64,000 nucleotides of DNA from positions 186,001-250,000 of the forward strand of contig CANMRV010000001.1 of assembly GCA_947500435.1 (NCBI GenBank), in the 5' to 3' direction. Positions within the stretch are counted from its first letter, which is position 1, and each line of letters begins with the position of its first letter. A program made the position numbers and the translations under genes. Shown one piece after another: positions 43,059-51,063 of the stretch. Below the pieces are notes generated by a model. That model was not told where the DNA came from, did no database searches, and was given only the letters and a program-made list of their open reading frames with translations. The stretch is from an uncultured Flavobacteriaceae bacterium (GTDB lineage: Bacteria; Bacteroidota; Bacteroidia; Flavobacteriales; Flavobacteriaceae).

Positions 43059-43138
43059 ATGCGCTTTACGCTACACGCCATACGCAAATCGCTTAAATAT
43101 GTTAAGCGTGTAGCGTGCAGCGTACAGCGATCAGCGCA
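43059..43138. repeat. Family-C GCTTAGCG-type imperfect inverted repeat
   Basis: ATGCGCTTTACGCTACACGC on the left mirrors GTGTAGCGTGCAGCGTACAG and GCGCAAAA on the right, around GCTTAAATATGTTAAGC. It overlaps the 3' end of the following minus-strand gene by 8 bases. It shares GCTTA/TAAGC units with 31048-31077. Confidence 0.6.
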
Positions 43139-43544
43139 AAACAACCAAATACCCCAAAAGCAAAACCCTCACACTCCAACAAACCGTCCGTATCCAATTG
43201 GTACGAATCAATTTATCCATCAGCGCATGTGTTGGCGTTTTTACCAATTGCAAATGTGTAGGGACTTGAAAGACAAAAGTGCTGCCCCAGATAAGAACTA
43301 ATAAGACAATATTCACTAAAAACAATGGGGAGTAGTCGGTGTACAAGAACCAAATACCACTAAAAAGTTCGATAGTCATCACAGGAACAGTAATCAACCC
43401 AGTGGCATAATTCTTTTTCTGATAGGCTGGAAAATCAGCAACAGCAATCTCTTTAAACAAAGGGTAATGCACGATTTGCACAAACCAGCAAAGCCCGCAC
43501 ATAAAAAGCGTGGTGAAAATGTGTAGGAGTAGTATGGGGTTCAT
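43131..43544 (-). CDS. Four-helix membrane protein of unknown function
   Basis: The 137-residue protein has four hydrophobic segments: ILLLHIFTTLFMCGLCWFVQ, a middle GLITVPVMTIELFSGIWFLY, LFLVNIVLLVLIWGSTFVF and the end VCWSVRVLLLGYLVVL. Histidines in or near helices (HIF, VHYP, PTHLQL, PTHALMD) could bind a metal or haem, as in four-helix membrane cytochrome-like proteins, but this is only suggestive. A single gene in a repeat-rich area. Confidence 0.6.
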   Translation of the reverse strand: MNPILLLHIFTTLFMCGLCWFVQIVHYPLFKEIAVADFPAYQKKNYATGLITVPVMTIELFSGIWFLYTDYSPLFLVNIVLLVLIWGSTFVFQVPTHLQLVKTPTHALMDKLIRTNWIRTVCWSVRVLLLGYLVVLR

Positions 43545-43768
43545 GATATAAAGATACTATCAAAAACTAAATTTGAATCTTTTAAGGTCCTCCCCTTTTT
43601 ACTTGATATTGGTCTCGGCTGACTCGCATGCATCTTCATACAGCTGCTCACAAAATAGTATGGAAAGCGAAATTGATTGTAAGAATGCAGTCACACAAAA
43701 AATGATGTTTTTCAAATAAAACCATGGAATTCTCCGTTTAATGTAATAACGAACCAATTTATATACAT

Positions 43769-43957
43769 ATGAAAAAATTAGCATTTGCTTCCGGAGCCTT
43801 ATTTTCGTCTTTAACCATTTTAGGTAATCTTTTTAAAATCTTAAAGTGGGAGCTTGGTCCACTAACCAGTGGTTTATTTTTCCTCATTGGCCTTCTAGGC
43901 TTGGCCCTAATTTTTATACCTTCTTTTGCGGTGTATCGTTATAACAGCAGCTCTTAA
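43769..43957 (+). CDS. Small two-helix membrane protein resembling GldL N-terminus
   Basis: The 62-residue protein consists of two hydrophobic segments separated by FKILKWELGPLTS. The sequence FASGALFSSLTILGNLFKILKW resembles the first transmembrane part of gliding-motility protein GldL (GALFKIMHW-type motif). It lacks the cytoplasmic domain, so it is not GldL itself. Function is unknown. A single gene before a 713-base gap. Confidence 0.6.
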   Translation: MKKLAFASGALFSSLTILGNLFKILKWELGPLTSGLFFLIGLLGLALIFIPSFAVYRYNSSS

Positions 43958-44012
43958 CTGTTACTTTTAGGGGTTTGTCTTTTTTCGATTTCGATCCAAC
44001 AATCGAACTATA

Positions 44013-44026
44013 CTGTCATCTCGAGC
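44013..44026. repeat. Truncated family-A unit joined to family-C-like sequence
   Basis: CTGTCATCTCGAGCG continues as TTTAGCGTAAAGCG instead of GAGTCGAG, so the family-A unit ends after its first half and a GCGTAAAGCG piece follows. Confidence 0.6.
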
Positions 44027-44159
44027 GTTTAGCGTAAAGCGAATAAAGCTACTTTTATAGGGTGTTTTTGCATGGCAAAAATGAGTTTATGATTTATTTG
44101 GAGTTGGTCTGGAAAGGTTGGGGAAACCTACGAAAGATAATTTAATGGCATGAATTTTC

Positions 44160-44193
44160 AACTCTTTACAAAAAGCGGATTTTGTAAAGAGTT
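44160..44193. repeat. Perfect 14-base palindrome ACTCTTTACAAAA, left copy
   Basis: AACTCTTTACAAAA, loop AGCGGA, TTTTGTAAAGAGTT. A close copy is at 52521-52552. The two lie on either side of the AraC-protease-acylase block. It might be a bidirectional transcript end or the boundary of an inserted segment. Confidence 0.75.
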
Positions 44194-44492
44194 CTACTTT
44201 TTAAGATGCATTTCAGGGAGCTCAACTGCGTTTTTCGAACCATAGCCAAAAGGTGTAATGTAAAGAGTTCTGAAAAAGAGACGACGAACTTCTATGAGAA
44301 GGATAAGGACTATCTGAGTGATTCAGAAATCAAAGTCCATTTGAAAGCGTCAAAAAAAACAAGATACCCATAACGAAAATACCTTTCATACAATTAGGCT
44401 TTGATTTGGGTTAAATTCCCAATAACTTATTGCTATTTGATTTAACGTCAAATTATGTTTCATTTTTGAAATATAATGTCTTGCATAATGAC

Positions 44493-44515
44493 ACTTTGCT
44501 TGGGTAAAGCAAAGT
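44493..44515. repeat. 9-base hairpin in the AraC upstream region
   Basis: ACTTTGCTT, loop GGGTA, AAGCAAAGT, followed by ATTTTG, 155 bases before the AraC ATG. It could be a terminator for upstream transcription or an operator. Confidence 0.5.
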
Positions 44516-44670
44516 ATTTTGTACTAAACTTTCTTTAAATTTTTCTTCTAAAATCTTCTTCTTAAAAGGTAATGGGACACTTATTATACGAGCCGACGGA
44601 GGGAGGGGAATGTAATGTGTATGCAATGGGATTATTACTTATCTTCAATTGATAATGACCATTTCATCTT

Positions 44671-45522
44671 ATGAATATAAAGCAAGAAAAGTTTTTAACG
44701 GTTTCTCCCAAAAATGAGTTGTTAGCTAAGCATATTAGGTATTATTACTTTCATAAATCCTATGATACCAACTTCAGAAAAAATGTAGTCTATCATCCAC
44801 ATTATGTCTCTGCATTGAATATTTATAAACATACCGATGTAAAATGGAGTGATTATGGAAGAACCTACGTACCAAAGAATTCAAACGACCTCTCTGTGGT
44901 TTTTACCATTAACAAAAAAGTGAGCAAAGAAGTTAGGCTCCGTGGAAAATTTGACAAAATCGGAATCGTTTTTAACCCTCTTGGTATCAATCATTTTATT
45001 GAAACGCCACTTTCAGGTAATATAAATGACAGTATTTGCCATTTTGATTATTTCGGCAAGGAACTTCATGAAATAGCACAAACGGTTTACCTTGAAAAAG
45101 ACATCGAAAACAAAAGAGATTTGTTAGATGGTTTTTTTATAAAGCAATATATAGGATTTGAAGATGTCCGTTTACTTCAGGCGGTTCAGGAAATCCTTGC
45201 CGCTAACGATAGCGCTAAAACCCAAGACTTGGCGAAGTCTTTGGGAATCAGTCGCGAAACCTTACTCCGCATTTTTAAAAAACATCTTTGTTTCTCCGTA
45301 GAAGAGTTTAAATCGGTGATTCGTTTTAGACAAGCGTTAGAATACTACGAAGAAACCACCATTAAACCCAAACTTACACATGTAGCTATCGATAATCGTT
45401 ACTACGATCAGGCCGATTTTGTAAAACATTTTAAAAAAGTAACAGGTGCTAGTCCCAAAAAATTCTTTTCTTCACTCCGAAATATCAGCAACGCAGGTAC
45501 CTACTGGACTTTTAAGGACTAA
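44671..45522 (+). CDS. Soluble AraC-family transcriptional regulator
   Basis: The 283-residue protein has an N-terminal domain of the type found in AraC regulators with a DUF6597-like region (YYYFHKSYDTNF, LRGKFDKIGIVFNPLGINHFIE), without membrane helices. The C-terminal AraC domain (about 170-275) has SAKTQDLAKSLGISRETLLRIFKKHL and THVAIDNRYYDQADFVKHFKKVTGASPKKFF. It precedes the first retropepsin-like gene by 68 bases on the same strand and is the only regulator in the 44-52 kb block, so it probably controls the protease/acylase genes. Confidence 0.85.
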   Translation: MNIKQEKFLTVSPKNELLAKHIRYYYFHKSYDTNFRKNVVYHPHYVSALNIYKHTDVKWSDYGRTYVPKNSNDLSVVFTINKKVSKEVRLRGKFDKIGIVFNPLGINHFIETPLSGNINDSICHFDYFGKELHEIAQTVYLEKDIENKRDLLDGFFIKQYIGFEDVRLLQAVQEILAANDSAKTQDLAKSLGISRETLLRIFKKHLCFSVEEFKSVIRFRQALEYYEETTIKPKLTHVAIDNRYYDQADFVKHFKKVTGASPKKFFSSLRNISNAGTYWTFKD

Positions 45523-45569
45523 TTTTTTGTGATGCCTCATTTATACAATTTTTAGGTTCTTTGGTAAGC

Positions 45570-45577
45570 TATTTTTG
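45570..45577 (+). promoter_or_regulatory. Putative minus-7 element of the first retropepsin-like gene
   Basis: TATTTTTG matches TAnnTTTG, 13 bases before the ATG at 45591 and 25 before the ATG at 45603. This spacing favours the second ATG. Confidence 0.4.
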
Positions 45578-45602
45578 GGTTCAATTCTAAATGTATTATC
45601 AA

Positions 45603-46496
45603 ATGATAGCAATTCAAAAAAACACATCTCTAGTTGTTCTTTGTATGTTCAGTTTTCTTGTTGGCTGCGCCCCTAAAATAGAAAGACAGGCACTTCGCAT
45701 GTCCAAAAAAGGAGTCCTGATAGAATCTACACCACAATCAACGGTAGATTTTGATACCATCAGGTCATTAATTGTCTTACCAGTAATACATAATGGGGAA
45801 TCTCAGAATTTCATTTTTGATACAGGTGCTATGGTATCGATGGTCCGTAAGGATTTCAAAGAAGGCGAAACGCTAAAAGTAGGGGGCGCCAGTAATCGAA
45901 AAATCGATGTCGGTTTCGAAAACATCAGGTCAATCAAAATTGGGGATGCAGATTTTCAAGAAACCTTTGCCGTCACCAATCCCTTGACAGGACTGAAAGA
46001 TGCTTTGCCGGACTTTGGAGGCTTCATAGGGCAGCCCATTATTTCAAGGGCCAATTGGTTGATTGATTATCCACAAAAAAAACTAACTGTTTCTACTTCT
46101 GATTTAGCGGATGACAGCTATAAATCTATTAAGATTAAAAGGGAGGAAGGCGCTCCATATACAACCTTGACCGTCAATGGTGTCTCGTACAAATGCATTA
46201 TTGACTTGGGGTCATCATCAACGATTTCAATTCCGGAAGGCACACCGCTCGCGGAGTATGTTTTAAGAACCTATGTTTTTAAAGATTCCGAAAGGGAAGT
46301 ATGGACTATAGGAGGATCAAAACTGGATAATGAAAAAATCGGAATTCTTCCTCAATTCGACTTAGGTGGTGTAGCCTTTGAAAATGTTGAAATGAACGTT
46401 AAGAAAACCAGTCAATTGCGTGTTGGAATGCCTTTTTTTAAAGAATATAAGGTCTACATAGACAATACCAACGGAGATTATAAAATAAAGAAATAA
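45603..46496 (+). CDS. Retropepsin-like aspartic protease lipoprotein (copy 1)
   Basis: A 297-residue protein from the ATG at 45603 (a further ATG is at 45591). The lipoprotein signal ends FSFLVGC. Two pepsin-like lobes are visible. The first has NFIFDTGAMVSMV with the D-T-G active-site triad; the second has YKCIIDLGSSSTISIP, where the expected D-T-G is D-L-G. Each lobe also has the usual hydrophobic-Gly strand (GGFIGQPII, VGMPFFKEYKVYID). Single-chain retropepsin-like proteins are frequent in Bacteroidota, mostly of unknown substrate. The Thr-to-Leu change may alter activity. It ends YIDNTNGDYKIKK, a motif that recurs as a relic at 50957. Confidence 0.82.
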   Translation: MIAIQKNTSLVVLCMFSFLVGCAPKIERQALRMSKKGVLIESTPQSTVDFDTIRSLIVLPVIHNGESQNFIFDTGAMVSMVRKDFKEGETLKVGGASNRKIDVGFENIRSIKIGDADFQETFAVTNPLTGLKDALPDFGGFIGQPIISRANWLIDYPQKKLTVSTSDLADDSYKSIKIKREEGAPYTTLTVNGVSYKCIIDLGSSSTISIPEGTPLAEYVLRTYVFKDSEREVWTIGGSKLDNEKIGILPQFDLGGVAFENVEMNVKKTSQLRVGMPFFKEYKVYIDNTNGDYKIKK

Positions 46497-46497
46497 C

Positions 46498-46519
46498 AAA
46501 TTGTAACGGATTACAATTT
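46498..46519 (+). terminator. Hairpin between protease and acylase genes
   Basis: AAATTGTAA, loop CGGA, TTACAATTT, followed by TAGAAC. A perfect 9-base stem 2 bases after the protease stop. It may attenuate or end the transcript before the acylase gene. Confidence 0.55.
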
Positions 46520-46558
46520 TAGAACTCTTTTCTAACAGCTCACTTAAACCCTATTAAT

Positions 46559-48331
46559 ATGAAAACAAATCAATTCATTTTTACGCTGGTCCTTCTAACG
46601 CTGTGTTGTTCTACCACTCTCAAAGCCTGTACTATTTTCTGCGGAAAGGATGAAAAGGGGCATGTATGGGCAGGTAACAATGAAGATGGGTTCTTCAATT
46701 TCAAAACCTATTTAAATGTTTTTCCTAAAACGGGCGATTCGAAATACGGCTATTATACCTTATCGTATGATTCCCCGAAAAACGGTGCCAACCAAAACGC
46801 AGAAGGCGGAATGAACGAAGCCGGATTGTTTTTCGATTTTAATGCTTTGGATGCCTCCCGAAAAGAATATCCCGTAAAAGATTTAGAAAAGAAGAAAAGT
46901 TTTCCAGGGGGTGACAAAGAGATTTATGCCCATATGATGGGTAATTTTGAGCGGGTAGAAGAAGTTGTCGCTTTTTTCGCGGAATATTGGTTCGATATTG
47001 GCTTTAATACGGCGCAGATGCACCTTGCGGACAAGTATGGTAGTTTTGCCATGATTGGCCCTTCCGGTAGCAGAATAATAAAAAATGAGAAGTATCAAGT
47101 TTCCACCAATTTCAGCATTTGTGCCAATGACGAAACTTATGGCTGCTGGCGTTTTCCTATTGCCACGGAGAAACTGGAGAACAATCCCATCAGTCTAAAG
47201 ACCTTTACAGATGTCTGTCAGGCTACCGCGCAATCGGATTTTATTTACACCATGTACTCCAACGTTCAAAACCTAAATACTGGTGAAATTTGGTTTTATT
47301 ATGCATTGGATTATGAAAATGCGTATCATACTACTTTGAAAGAATTGCTTTCCAAAGGAAAAAAATCATATCTCATTTCCAGTCTTTTCGAAAACAATGC
47401 CCTTAACAACATACTTAAAACTCTAGAAGAGGATGGTATAGATGTAGCTTTGGCACAATTCAAGAATTATGACCTTTCCAAAAAACAAAAAGATGGCGTA
47501 TTGGCGATACTAGCTGAATCTGTTGCCGATAAAGCCAATAACTATGAAGCCTATCCTTTTGTCCAAGAATTTTTGAACGTAGACCCAGAAAGAAGAAGTT
47601 TACAGACCTATATGGCCACAAGACAGTATTTTAATGGAGATATAGCGGGTGCTATCGAGACTATATACACCTATAAAAAATTAGTGCCTGATACAAGTAT
47701 GGATGTCCCCAGACTTATCAGACGATTCCAAGGTGACTACGATGAAGATTGGAATACCGAAATTGAATTGAACGGATATCAAGATGCCAAATACGTAGTG
47801 GTTCAAGGCTTTGATCGGAATATGGGAAATATCTTATTCAAAAGGGATGGAAAATGGGTAGGTAAATTCAAGTTGGAACCCGGAATACATAACTATTCCT
47901 TCTTTGTAGATGGCAAACAAGTTTTTGACTCCAAAACACCCATTAAAACCATCAATTCGGTCTTTTCAGAAGAATCTTTTGACGCCCATCAGTTGTTTGT
48001 GGGTATGTCTGAAGATGCATACAGAACTACCATAAGGGTAAAAGTACCCCACAAAGATGATGTGGTTCATATCGCTGGTAACCAAAAAAATCTCACGAAT
48101 TGGAATTCCATTTTAAAAATGAAAAAAACAGGGGACTATGAGCGTGAAATCACGCTAGACCTTCATTTTCCGGCCGTATTTAAATTTACTAGAGGCACTT
48201 GGTTATCCGAAGCCATCGTTAAAGGAAACGAAACCAAGACCGATGGTTTTTATGAGCCCCTGACTATTGATTTGGATTACACAAGTAAAGTGTTTGAGAT
48301 TATGAATTGGGAGGATAAACTTTCCGATTAG
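46559..48331 (+). CDS. Secreted Ntn-type acylase with C-terminal E-set domains (copy 1)
   Basis: The 590-residue protein has a signal peptide ending LKA before C24-T-I-F-C. Cleavage there would make Cys24 the N-terminal residue, as needed for the N-terminal nucleophile of linear amide C-N hydrolases (penicillin V acylase/choloylglycine hydrolase/C45-like). The VWAGNNEDGFF and GGMNEAGLFFDF segments fit that fold, which spans about 24-270. A helical linker follows, then two beta-sandwich domains (about 400-460, VVVQGFDRN...WVGKFKLEPGIHNYSFFVDGK, and about 490-580) resembling AMPK/CBM48-type E-set domains. It would hydrolyse an amide of a lactone, bile acid or lipid in the envelope. Confidence 0.78.
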   Translation: MKTNQFIFTLVLLTLCCSTTLKACTIFCGKDEKGHVWAGNNEDGFFNFKTYLNVFPKTGDSKYGYYTLSYDSPKNGANQNAEGGMNEAGLFFDFNALDASRKEYPVKDLEKKKSFPGGDKEIYAHMMGNFERVEEVVAFFAEYWFDIGFNTAQMHLADKYGSFAMIGPSGSRIIKNEKYQVSTNFSICANDETYGCWRFPIATEKLENNPISLKTFTDVCQATAQSDFIYTMYSNVQNLNTGEIWFYYALDYENAYHTTLKELLSKGKKSYLISSLFENNALNNILKTLEEDGIDVALAQFKNYDLSKKQKDGVLAILAESVADKANNYEAYPFVQEFLNVDPERRSLQTYMATRQYFNGDIAGAIETIYTYKKLVPDTSMDVPRLIRRFQGDYDEDWNTEIELNGYQDAKYVVVQGFDRNMGNILFKRDGKWVGKFKLEPGIHNYSFFVDGKQVFDSKTPIKTINSVFSEESFDAHQLFVGMSEDAYRTTIRVKVPHKDDVVHIAGNQKNLTNWNSILKMKKTGDYEREITLDLHFPAVFKFTRGTWLSEAIVKGNETKTDGFYEPLTIDLDYTSKVFEIMNWEDKLSD

Positions 48332-48372
48332 CTAAGTAAGTTTAAGTAAATACAGTGTAATTATATAGTAAA

Positions 48373-49110
48373 ATGTTGAAAGGTATTCCTGCATATATTT
48401 CCTTAATATTTATAATAACCACGCTATATGTTATTTTAACAGTACTATGGGTATTTAGAAACTCTAGCAATAATGGTATAAGAAAAAATCTATACTTAAT
48501 CATTGGTTTGATAATACTTTGGTTGACCTTACAGGGATACCTTTCATGGATTGGTGTATACCATCCAAATACCGATTTTTTACCACCCAAAATATTTTTG
48601 TTTGGTATTCTGCCTATGATTTTAATAGGCATCTGGTTATTTTTTTCCTACAAAGGAAAAAATTGTATCGATAGCGTATCTCCCGAGAAACTAACTTATC
48701 TTCATCTGGTTCGAATACCTGTGGAATTAGTTCTCTTTTGGCTATATGTTCATAGCAATGTACCCAAAATAATGACTTTTGAAGGTTTGAACTTTGATAT
48801 TCTAATGGGATTAAGCGCACCATTTATCCTTTATTATGGATATAGAAAAAGAACAATGGCCAAGAAATGGCTCATAGGTTGGCATACTATCGGCATGGTG
48901 CTATTAGTGGTCATTTTTATCATTGCATTATTGTCAGCACCGTTCCCTTTACAGCAATTTGCCTTTGAGCGACCGAATATTGCATTATTGTATTTTCCCT
49001 TTGTGTGGTTGCCCACTTTTATAGTCCCCATCGTTTTCATAGCTCATTTGATTGCTATTCGACAACTTAAAGGCAACATCAAATTAGAAGCACAGCCCTA
49101 TCTGAAATAA
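48373..49110 (+). CDS. Seven-helix membrane protein of unknown function
   Basis: The 245-residue protein contains seven hydrophobic segments, for example YISLIFIITTLYVILTVLW, IFLFGILPMILIGIWLFF, LVRIPVELVLFWLYVH and ALLYFPFVWLPTFIVPIVF. Loops are short, and no enzymatic or transporter signature is recognised. It lies 41 bases after the acylase stop on the same strand, and its partner lipoprotein gene follows 36 bases further. Codon and base composition is AT-rich, like the rest of this block. Confidence 0.6.
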   Translation: MLKGIPAYISLIFIITTLYVILTVLWVFRNSSNNGIRKNLYLIIGLIILWLTLQGYLSWIGVYHPNTDFLPPKIFLFGILPMILIGIWLFFSYKGKNCIDSVSPEKLTYLHLVRIPVELVLFWLYVHSNVPKIMTFEGLNFDILMGLSAPFILYYGYRKRTMAKKWLIGWHTIGMVLLVVIFIIALLSAPFPLQQFAFERPNIALLYFPFVWLPTFIVPIVFIAHLIAIRQLKGNIKLEAQPYLK

Positions 49111-49146
49111 TTATGTTTATTGATAAGACAACAAAGTATTAGAATC

Positions 49147-49533
49147 ATGAGATATAGAATTATATTAATCATATTGACATTATTGAACTGTTCTAAAAAA
49201 GACATAAAGAATACTACTTCAGCTGACCTAAAAGGAAAATGGGTTGAAGCCGCAATGAAAACGGATACCTTGAGTTTTGAATCGTTAGAGAATTTAGAGA
49301 TAATGTATTTGAATAGAGGAGTAGAAATGAAGGATGGGTATTTATTACCAAAAGCTGGTTCAGGTCCGTATGTATACAAACTTTCTCAAGAAAAAATATC
49401 CATACTTTGGATGTTATCAAGCAATTCAAGTTATAACGACTACTATTTCAATCGTCTGGAAAATCGAATAGAAATCGGGAATTTTTATGGTTCTGAAACC
49501 AACGAAATCTTGACTTTCGAAAGACTTGATTAG
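49147..49533 (+). CDS. Small lipoprotein (128 residues)
   Basis: The start at 49147 (MRYRIILIILTLLNC, lipidated Cys15) is chosen over an upstream ATG at 49120, whose extension is polar. The mature protein has about 113 residues in short beta-rich segments (LKGKWVEAAMKTDTLSFES, NRIEIGNFYGSETNEILTFERL), like a small lipocalin-type or DUF-domain protein. No family is recognised. Co-directional with its neighbours. Confidence 0.55.
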   Translation: MRYRIILIILTLLNCSKKDIKNTTSADLKGKWVEAAMKTDTLSFESLENLEIMYLNRGVEMKDGYLLPKAGSGPYVYKLSQEKISILWMLSSNSSYNDYYFNRLENRIEIGNFYGSETNEILTFERLD

Positions 49534-49657
49534 CAGATATAAATACCACATCTGAAAACCATAGTATAAAAATTCCTCTTTGAAAAGTATGCGAAATTAT
49601 GCTATCTAAATTAGTTTTTTAAAAGTTGTTAATTCATTATTACTAAAATAATTTGAT

Positions 49658-50857
49658 ATGAAAGAAATAGTAGCATTGGTTACTGTGGCAATCGTTTTTG
49701 GATGTAAAAATCACACACAAATTCCGAAGCTGAAAACAAATTCCAAGACCCTAAACATTATAGATGGCAACGTACTTTATCCGAATATTTGGGAAACTTC
49801 GCCTGAGTTAGTATTAGATGAATACGTTGCAAAATCATTCACAGGAAGTAAGGAAGTTATTTTTTATTCCGATATCGATACCTTACTATTTAATGTTACT
49901 CCAAATAATCATTATGATTTTGATATTGAGATTAATGGTAAAATGGCGCGAACGCGTCTCAGTACTGAAGCTGAGAAGGAGCCGGCGATTTCAAAGATGG
50001 ACGTACTTAGCTTTACCTCGAATAGCAAGTATAAAGTTACTCAAATAGATTCTATTCCTTTCAAGTTGAGTAAAAGAAATAGAATTATCCTATCAGGTAG
50101 CATCAATGGTTCCGATTCATTGAATATTCTCTTTGACACCGGAGCAAACGGCATTACGTTGAGAACAGCTCTTCTTAATAAAGAGGTTTATATGACCCTA
50201 GATGGAGAAACAGAAAATTCGGGAAGTGACGGTATCTCAATGAAACAAACAAGTGCAAGGAATACGATTGAGATAGGTGATTTGATTTGGGAAGATGTTA
50301 CCATATTATCGACCGACTATAAAAAAGACTATTTTGACGCAGTTCTTGGTTGGATCGCTTTCGGAAACAAAATCATTGAAATTAATTATGACAAAAACAT
50401 GCTTATTATTCATTCGAGCATGCCTCCAAAAATTGAGGAGTTCTCCAAACAGAAGACAATTATGATAAAAGGAATACCCTATATAGAAGCAAGTTTTTTA
50501 ACTGACGCTAAAACAGTTACAGGTTGGTTCGAATATGATACAGGCGGTGTACGACCTGTTTATATGAGTAATGAATTTTCAAAAGAAAACCATATAGATA
50601 CGTACGAATTAAAGTACATTGAACAAACCATCTCTTCAGGCAGTGCAGGCATTGGTTGGAAACGAAATATTTATGAATTCCCAACAGTTCAAATTGGTTC
50701 ATTCAAAAATTTAAATATCCCTGTCGGAATTGCAGAAATTGACCCGCCGGGCGTGTCTTACAATGATATTTTGGGCAATACCTTACTAAAAAACTACAAT
50801 GCTATTATCGACTTTAAAAACTATGTGGTCCATTTAAGACCTATTAATAATGATTAA
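49658..50857 (+). CDS. Retropepsin-like aspartic protease lipoprotein (copy 2)
   Basis: The 399-residue protein has a short lipoprotein signal (VAIVFGC, Cys16) and an N-terminal extension of about 120 residues absent from copy 1. Two pepsin-like lobes follow: NILFDTGANGITL (D160-T-G) and FEYDTGGVRPVYM (D294-T-G), both intact. Hydrophobic-Gly strands (DAVLGWIAFG, YNDILGNTLLKNY) complete each lobe. It is therefore a better candidate for an active protease than copy 1. It ends NYVVHLRPIN, unlike copy 1, so the two are distant paralogues. The relic of a third protease lies about 90 bases downstream. Confidence 0.8.
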   Translation: MKEIVALVTVAIVFGCKNHTQIPKLKTNSKTLNIIDGNVLYPNIWETSPELVLDEYVAKSFTGSKEVIFYSDIDTLLFNVTPNNHYDFDIEINGKMARTRLSTEAEKEPAISKMDVLSFTSNSKYKVTQIDSIPFKLSKRNRIILSGSINGSDSLNILFDTGANGITLRTALLNKEVYMTLDGETENSGSDGISMKQTSARNTIEIGDLIWEDVTILSTDYKKDYFDAVLGWIAFGNKIIEINYDKNMLIIHSSMPPKIEEFSKQKTIMIKGIPYIEASFLTDAKTVTGWFEYDTGGVRPVYMSNEFSKENHIDTYELKYIEQTISSGSAGIGWKRNIYEFPTVQIGSFKNLNIPVGIAEIDPPGVSYNDILGNTLLKNYNAIIDFKNYVVHLRPINND

Positions 50858-50947
50858 TATACGGCGGCCATAAATATAATATAGTAGAACATTTCATAGT
50901 ACAACTTTTACATAATTACTTTATTAAATTTCTCTTACAAGACTAAT

Positions 50948-51024
50948 AAAGTTATTTATATCGATGTATTGCTGGAGACTATAAAATCCAGAAATACGAA
51001 ACCTATGTCACCAAAAAATTGTAA
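50948..51024 (+). pseudogene. Decayed 3' end of a third retropepsin-like gene
   Basis: Reading AAAGTTATTTATATCGAT gives KVIYID, and, after a one-base deletion relative to copy 1, GCTGGAGACTATAAAATCC gives AGDYKIQK, continuing YETYVTKKL and TAA at 51022-51024. Copy 1 ends KVYIDNTNGDYKIKK, so the spacing YID-(three codons)-GDYKI is kept but frame-shifted. The relic ends just before the second acylase gene, as copy 1 does before the first, and shares AAATTGTAAC after the stop. No intact upstream frame exists. Confidence 0.6.
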
Positions 51025-51063
51025 CACTTTAACAAATGGGTTGTATTTAAAAATAAACATCTT

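Larger units (their letters stand above)
43958..44670. other. 713-base intergenic region with three palindromic elements
   Basis: No convincing gene. Contents: a truncated family-A unit fused to a GCGTTTAGCG sequence (44013-44026 onward), the ACTCTTTACAAAA palindrome (44160-44193), a second half of that palindrome (TGTAAAGAGTTCT near 44260), a 55-codon open frame (44206-44373, starting MHFRELNCVFR) lying within this repeat sequence, and an ACTTTGCTT hairpin (44493-44515). The 55-codon frame looks like a degenerate remnant, because it includes repeat sequence. Confidence 0.6.

Noticed and set aside
43059..43138. tRNA-like or structured RNA candidate
   Set aside because: The inverted GCTTA/TAAGC arms do not form a cloverleaf and resemble the dispersed family-C repeats.
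43599..43784. 61-codon minus-strand frame overlapping the start of the GldL-like gene
   Set aside because: Overlaps the start of the better supported plus-strand gene and lies in repeat-containing sequence.
44206..44373. 55-codon plus-strand frame in the 713-base gap
   Set aside because: Contains part of a repeated palindrome half (TGTAAAGAGTTCT) and lacks domain features; more likely degenerate sequence than a gene.
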